12,426 nt of DNA, from contig JAOXYB010045237.1 in the NCBI GenBank assembly GCA_028565635.1, positions 1 to 12,426 on the forward strand. The letters are read 5' to 3'. Below, piece by piece: positions 7,082 to 12,426 of the stretch. A program made the position numbers and the translations under genes. The stretch is from Phoronis ovalis (lineage: Eukaryota > Phoronida > Phoronidae). The notes under the pieces were generated by a model. It saw nothing but the letters and a program-made list of their open reading frames with translations, did no database searches and was not told where the DNA came from. Numbering within the stretch: the stretch's first letter is position 1; every line of letters starts with the position of its first letter.

Positions 7082-7100
7082 GCGCATGCGTCATGCAAAT
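7082..7100. promoter_or_regulatory. NRF1-like site next to an octamer (POU) motif
   Basis: GCGCATGCGT at 7082-7091 is one base from the palindromic NRF1 consensus core GCGCATGCGC. ATGCAAAT at 7093-7100 is an exact octamer motif. Three CpG steps lie within ten bases, against very few in the surrounding AT-rich sequence. Known family facts: NRF1 sites mark many animal promoters, and the octamer is bound by POU factors. That this is a promoter or enhancer is inference; no transcript start is visible. Confidence 0.3.
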
Positions 7101-7218
7101 AGTCCAGTGCCTTAAAAATGCCTAACCTTTCCTTATATTCCCACTGCCTTCTCCTATCTAATACTGTTTTGACCCCAAAACACCCTCATCTAAGAATCAA
7201 ATCACACAACAGACTCAC

Positions 7219-7302
7219 CTTTGTCACCAGTAAGCTAATTCAATTTCATAATTAACATACTAATTGTGACATCAGTAAGTATAAACCGATTTGAAGAAGA
7301 AA
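7219..7302 (-). other. possible non-coding (5'UTR) exon
   Basis: On the minus strand an acceptor (TATACCTTTTGACAG) and a very strong donor (GACAAAG|gtgagt) bound 84 bases. All three frames contain stops, so it could only be an untranslated exon or a decoy. If real, it would suit an upstream 5'UTR exon of the minus-strand gene. Confidence 0.15.
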
Positions 7303-7465
7303 CTGTCAAAAGGTATAAGTCATGTTGGCTAAATATTCTGTGTCGTTAATTAACATAAACTGTACAATACTCCTATGTACAGCTAATCATGAGTACAACT
7401 ATAATATTCAGGAGAATCTGTCTAGACATACCACAAGAATCAAATATATCAAATAATATGTACAC

Positions 7466-7485
7466 TGACATTATATGACATTATA
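7466..7485. repeat. perfect tandem duplication of a 10-mer
   Basis: TGACATTATA occurs twice without a gap. It is a simple local duplication with no evident function. Confidence 0.7.
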
Positions 7486-7720
7486 TACCAACCTCTCCTT
7501 TCATTTCTACAGCCTCCTACTGCCTTTGACCACAAAGTACCCATTTCCTTTGTTTCTACTTAATGACTCTATTGTTTTGTTAAACTAATCAGTAACTCAG
7601 ACAAAACTTCACAGAGAAAAGGTCAAAAGTCATATATTTCTCCAACAGGAAATGTTTAGCTCTTGCTAAGAATACTCAACATCCACACATTTATGCTTAG
7701 AATGCTGAACTATAACACTA

Positions 7721-7736
7721 TAACACTCCAGTGTTA
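7721..7736. repeat. short hairpin TAACACT-CC-AGTGTTA
   Basis: Perfect 7-bp arms around a 2-base centre, preceded by another ATAACACT copy at 7712-7719 (CTATAACACTATAACACT). No downstream element suggests termination or an RNA gene. Confidence 0.5.
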
Positions 7737-9937
7737 CATTGTCTTTAAGCACTGTATCTCTTTAAATGCACTGAATGCCTACAAGTAAGGTTTATAATGA
7801 CTGAGATTTCCTAGTCCAGTATGAGGTCCATGATATATTCAAACACACTGCATTGTCTAAGAAGGCAATATGGTCCACACAGCCAACAAAAGTCTGAAGT
7901 TGTGAAAGTTATTTTAATAATTCCCTTCAGATGTTCTAGACCTCATTTAAAAACACATATTGCTGACATTATAAACAGTAACCTAATATCAGAAAACTGA
8001 AAATTGATCTGCAACTAACAAGCCTATAATCCATGTGAACTTCAGATTTTTCTCAATAGTCTACACAAAAAGTTCCTGCCTTCACCTTCACCAAAAACTG
8101 TCAAAGTATTATCTACAGAAAACATATATATATACAATTCAATGTATGTATAGGAGTAAATTCCTGCCAACTAGTGGAAGTCTGCTGATATCAATATGTC
8201 ACTACCACCTGGTATCTGATGTACCATAATTTTTAAAATATTCCTTAAAGTTCAGAAGCTCTTGTTTGGTCTACCAACATTCATTGGTGATTACCTAGTA
8301 ATTTTTTAAGTAGTCTGACATTTTGTTAAATATATTTACAAATATTTAGGATACAGTTGCTAGAAGGCTATATATTTAATACTTTTTTGGGCATTTCTAG
8401 CACCTACAAGGTTGCCAATTCTATTTTGAAGATTCTACGCATTTTGAGCTTTCAATTTTCTTCTTTCAAAATACATCAAATCACCTATGCCTTCCTTATC
8501 AGTTCAGTGAAGGTATAAAATCTGCCAAATTTAACTTTGTTTGATGGCACTGTTGTAATGCACCCGCAAGATACGAATGTTTCCAGAATCACCACCAGGT
8601 TTCTATTAAAATATTCCCGGCCCCATGCATCTCATTTTCTCATTTAAGTATCAGCCAGCAATAAAATTTCTTTTAGCAATCTCAACTAAACCATAGCTCT
8701 TGATTAACTCAATGGAATAAACTGAAAGTCTTAGACCAACCAGACTCATAACACAAATGATTTAATCCTCTGGTTAATTATATCTACATTCCACCTCTAA
8801 GCAGAGAGTACAGCTACAAGTTACCATACTTGTGTATACCCTGAACAATATGAAACATGATTTACCACAAAATTAATTTGACCCCAGCCTCACATGTGAC
8901 CTTCACCTTAAATTCCTTTAGTAAATGTAAATATTTCAAACATTTATCACTGCATTAGAATTATTTACTGCTGCCATTCTGGATAGTTTATTCATCAGTT
9001 GCAAATAAACATAAAAACCTGAGCCAATAAATTGAATATGAATGAGAATTTAACTATAAGAATGAGACAAAATTACATGTAGTCACATTACCTTAACTTT
9101 ACTTGCCATACATGCATAAACAGGAATCCCCTCTCACTCTATGTATGTGAGGCAATACTAGAAAATGCAAAATTCTGAAACATCAGTGATGACTGGTACA
9201 TAGCATCATCTTGCTTGTTCCATATATTAGTCTTGTGACTCACTATGTTTCTAACTTCCTGTGTAAATAATCATGTCAAGCATCATTTAACAAGTGCATG
9301 ATATTTTTCCATTACTTTCTTTAAACATATAACTTGTTTTCTTAATACATTATATTCCCAGGTAACATTATTTAACATAGTTATCATTTCATGAATATGT
9401 AGTTATTTTTAATGAACAACTTGTAGAAAAAACATATCAACAAAGGTATTTCAGAGTTACTTTTACTGATATTTTGCTTTGTAGTTGTGTAAAATAGGTT
9501 GTATGTACTGCTACAAATATCCTTCACTTACAAGAAGTGAATCAAGGGAAATGGCATAAATTTTCCACATAGATGAACTAACTGATAATACACACCTGAT
9601 ATGAAAACAGGTCCCAAGGGCCAGACTGCAAGTTCTCTCAGTCGATATATTACAGTTGACTGCTCACACATTTTCAAAGGGAAGTAAGCATACTAATGAC
9701 TTGATGAGTTCAGGCACATGCCAGGTTGATAATTTACAATGTCGCCTTTTTTAAATATGAGGACAATAGGCCGAATTCGGAACTTATTTATTTGTCCATT
9801 GTCTTATAAAACACTTCATTCACATTATTATTGTACATACTGAATTTCATAAATTTTACAACTTATCAACTCTAAATATATCAATAAATTACAAGAAATT
9901 TGTCAGCATTTATATGTAATGCATTTTAAATTAAAAC

Positions 9938-9953
9938 TACATACATACATACA
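9938..9953. repeat. short (ACAT)n microsatellite
   Basis: A run of tetranucleotide units (ACATACATACATACA). It is short and of no assigned role. Confidence 0.6.
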
Positions 9954-10795
9954 GAACTGCATACAATGTTATCTATTGAGCATTTTATAGCTTTGTGTAG
10001 TTGCAGTGTTTGTGTTGTGGTTTGTGTTGCCTCAAAAATATTATATATACAGCTGTACATATCATACTTATATACAGAAGCCAGATGAACAGAGGTCAAA
10101 ATTTAACACTACAAAATTCACCTGGTTCAATCTCCACAAAACTTTGATTTATATTGTTTATATCATTCTATTTTAATAATTTGTTTGATCACTTTAGAAC
10201 CTCTATCCTAGAATCACTACTCAATAATTTGATCAGCAAAAACTTTGGAGAAATATAAACTGTTCCAAATGCAATCATAAACTAACCATAATTGTATAAA
10301 ACTCCTTGTTTTATGATTTTACCTAAAAAAGAGGGTGCCACAAAACAGATAAGTAGCTTTTCCTAAAAGTTTAATTGGATCAACCCTTAACCTTAAAATC
10401 GGTCATTTCTAAATAATGTGCACATGAAGTTTTTCCCCTTCTCTCACAAAATAATGTCACTTACTAATTAATCATTAGGCATCTAATTCATCAAATCTTT
10501 CAGAATTTAAAGTACTTGTAACTAATACAGTTAACCTGATGACAAACATGTTGATACTATCACAGTAGAAAATTGATTGTATAAGTTTAACTCCCTCTTA
10601 ATCATGCCAGGTGAGTTACATTCATAAGCTATTAATATATAGAATGGATTGACTAATTACTAGAAATTACAGACAAGTTTACTGATATGCACTAACACAC
10701 AAGTGCACATTAATTATGATTAATACATCTATTCTAGCATGTCTACCAACATGTTACCTACCTGTACTGTGCAATTAATAAGGATAAGAAATCAC

Positions 10796-10848
10796 CTTTA
10801 ATACATCCTGGTCAGTATCATACAAACAAAAAAGGTTCCCAGAAATAA
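10796..10848 (-). CDS. candidate isolated minus-strand exon, unidentified
   Basis: The acceptor GTGGTTCCTTCTCAG has a good pyrimidine tract, and the donor is TTAAAG|gtgatt. Of the three frames only one is open across the 53 bases, ISGNLFCLYDTDQDVLK. It does not resemble a known GKAP segment and no partner exon is visible. It could belong to an upstream exon of the same gene, to another gene, or be chance. Confidence 0.15.
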
Positions 10849-11227
10849 CTGAGAAGGAACCACATCTACATCCTTCACCATTCATGTATCATGTCTATCT
10901 GTTTACAAGCATTATATATACAGAATTGTTTTCACCTATCCCTTTCAACCATACAGTAATGTTTTGTTATCTTTTCCTACTGGGATAATCAGTTTGAGAT
11001 AGAGATAAAGTTAGATGTGCTACAGCATGTAATTACTGAAGGTTATACAAATAATGAAGCTAAATGGAGTATACAGCTTATAAAGTTGTCTACATATAGA
11101 AGCACAAAACCTAAACAGTTTAGACTTGTCAGGAAAACCTTGACAACAGTGGCCAACAAATACCTCAGAATGCAAATCTTGGGTAGGTTACACTTATGGG
11201 CCCAAACAAACCACTTTAAATCAATTA

Positions 11228-11243
11228 ACGGGGGGGCCCCCGT
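11228..11243. repeat. GC-rich inverted repeat ACGGGGG-GG-CCCCCGT
   Basis: Seven complementary bases on each side of a 2-base centre, containing a G7 run followed by a C5 run. It stands out strongly in a region that is otherwise AT-rich. Possible explanations are a fold-back element remnant or an assembly artefact in a homopolymer; the sequence alone does not decide. Confidence 0.5.
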
Positions 11244-12366
11244 AAATGCTCAGGACTTCAAGATGAAGCATTCCATATAGTCCGTGCTCTGGCCATCCTT
11301 ATAACTTTTACACAAACTGATATCAGAAACCTATATAACTTCAGCTTTGCAGTACGTGATTGTCTGAAAAAACACGACTTATACATTAACAGAAATGTTT
11401 AAAAAAGTTTGATTATTTTCAGAAAAGCTATATATAAACTAAAACCACTATTAATTAGTAAAATGTTGATGACTTTTATCAGAAAAAGGATGAAATGATC
11501 AAGATTGATATTTTTCAATGCATTGCACACTCTAAGGCTCACTCCCAAATTTCATTTTCTCACAAATATCCTCTGAGTGGACTTGAAACTCTAAATTGAA
11601 AGAGTCCCATGAAAACTTTCGTTATTGCATGCACATCATAATATAATTCCTCACAATTCGTAGTGTCATTTTTAACCCTTGCAACATACAGAACTCACGT
11701 ATATTTTGGAAGGTGTTAGAAATCATCGTCTCGTTCATGTAGGGAAAATCAATTTTGACACAGACAGTATCTATTCTGAACAACTTCTCTTTCAAACTGA
11801 CAAAGAATTATCCTGATTAACAAGAGCTCTGAAGTACCAAGTCTGCTGTTGAGTATGACATAATGTAACACCTGTACCAGGCTTATATATACTTACATTG
11901 GACACAGTTTATGCCAGGTCAGACATATTTGCCTGCAGAGATATAACTAGATGTTACACAATGGCATTCTTTGCCCAGTCAATCATGCGAGAGCAGAATC
12001 CACCTTCTGAACTTTTAGATGTGGTTTTTACACATAAAAGTTCTGGGTCATATATACTGATTAATAATGAATTTGTGACATATGACTTATAAATCGGATT
12101 AATGATAAATAATAAAATTATTGATCCCCAAACAGGTGACACATGCAGTCCTAAAACAGGAGATATATTGTTACCAGGCTTCTAATTCAAATATGAATGT
12201 CACAGAAACTACTGACACAATATTTTTTGCTTGATTACAAGAGCAGAATGTCCAAACCCATACCAAGAAATAACAAGATATGTCCTATAGCTACCATCAA
12301 CTTTCCCAGATTTTATTGAATACAGGTCACCTACAGTATATTTCTGACCTACGGTAATTCTTCTCA

Positions 12367-12392
12367 ATTCGTACAACTCCGTTATTCGTACA
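12367..12392. repeat. 9-mer direct repeat ATTCGTACA
   Basis: ATTCGTACA occurs at 12367-12375 and again at 12384-12392, separated by 8 bases. The pair contains CpG steps unusual for the region. It may be part of a repeat continuing beyond the window. Confidence 0.45.
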
Positions 12393-12426
12393 CACCCCCT
12401 TTTTCAGATTTTATAATTTCTGAAAT

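Larger units (their letters stand above)
7101..10795. other. long AT-rich region without a supported gene
   Basis: About 3.7 kb with dense stops. The plus strand has more C than G in the two 60-base lines counted here (21 C to 4 G at 7141-7200; 17 C to 5 G at 8041-8100). It carries small repeats (7466-7485, 7721-7736, an ACAT run near 9938-9953), an EcoRI-type palindrome CCGAATTCGG at 9771-9780, and a splice-bounded but non-coding island at 7219-7302. I see no transposase or reverse-transcriptase signature. Confidence 0.45.
10849..12426. other. AT-rich right flank without a supported gene
   Basis: Two plus-strand open runs (11017-11280 and 11898-12092) have no family signature, no convincing splice sites and no neighbouring exons, so I do not call them genes. 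The stretch contains the GC-rich palindrome 11228-11243 and a 9-mer direct repeat at 12367-12392. Confidence 0.4.

Noticed and set aside
8035-8229. Plus-strand open frame of 64 codons
   Set aside because: It has low-information AT-rich composition and lies in a stop-dense region, with no support from splice sites or known families.
9761-9820. Possible inverted repeat around CCGAATTCGG (GGACAATAGG and CATTGTCTTA)
   Set aside because: The outer arms match only imperfectly, with no target-site duplication visible, so I do not call a miniature transposon.
11017-11280. Plus-strand open frame of 87 codons with an ankyrin-like NGGAPVNAQD
   Set aside because: Only about eight residues resemble an ankyrin loop, with no helix pair or second repeat. 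The resemblance arises at the G7C5 palindrome.
11898-12142. Overlapping open frames on both strands near the right end
   Set aside because: Neither strand shows a domain, splice sites or partner exons, and the two readings exclude each other.

Overview
The window looks like AT-rich metazoan nuclear DNA. Genes are split by GT-AG introns, intergenic or intronic space is long and stop-rich, poly(A) signals are visible, and there is no bacterial gene packing or ribosome-binding site. The recognisable protein family (GKAP/DLGAP) is animal-type. A marine invertebrate, possibly a mollusc, is a guess from base composition and frequent TACATGTA-like words, not a demonstrated assignment.

The one gene that can be reconstructed with confidence lies on the minus strand. 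Six exons (5035-4374, 3878-3773, 3488-3397, 2949-2797, 2513-2423, 1858-1665) join with consistent splice phases. Together they give 431 codons of the C-terminal part of a disks-large-associated (GKAP/SAPAP/HURP) protein: a disordered Ser/Asn/Glu-rich region with a KEN motif, then the helical GKAP domain, a Ser-rich linker, a basic helix, and a tail ending in an IEIFVP-type motif. The N-terminal exons are not secured. A phase-compatible chain of two tiny exons (5141-5100, 5835-5801) is proposed. A possible in-frame cassette exon (3354-3298) lies inside the GKAP-domain coding region.

To the left, a plus-strand reading frame enters the window and stops at 64-66, probably the end of a convergent gene. 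Plus- and minus-strand AATAAA hexamers face each other at 351-356 and 381-386, each followed by a T- or GT-rich stretch, so the two transcripts probably end in the same short interval. The minus-strand 3'UTR would then be about 1.28 kb (1664 to about 365). An open, coding-like plus-strand exon candidate (4118-4332) is nested inside the largest intron between secured GKAP-gene exons that holds unexplained sequence.

From about 5840 to the right end there is no gene I can support. The DNA is AT-rich with a C-over-G excess on the plus strand in the lines I counted, which fits a long 5' intron or upstream region of the minus-strand gene. It holds short inverted and tandem repeats, an NRF1-like plus octamer motif cluster at 7082-7100, isolated splice-like islands (7219-7302, 10796-10848), and a GC-rich palindrome at 11228-11243. 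I see no RNA gene, CRISPR array or intact transposon.
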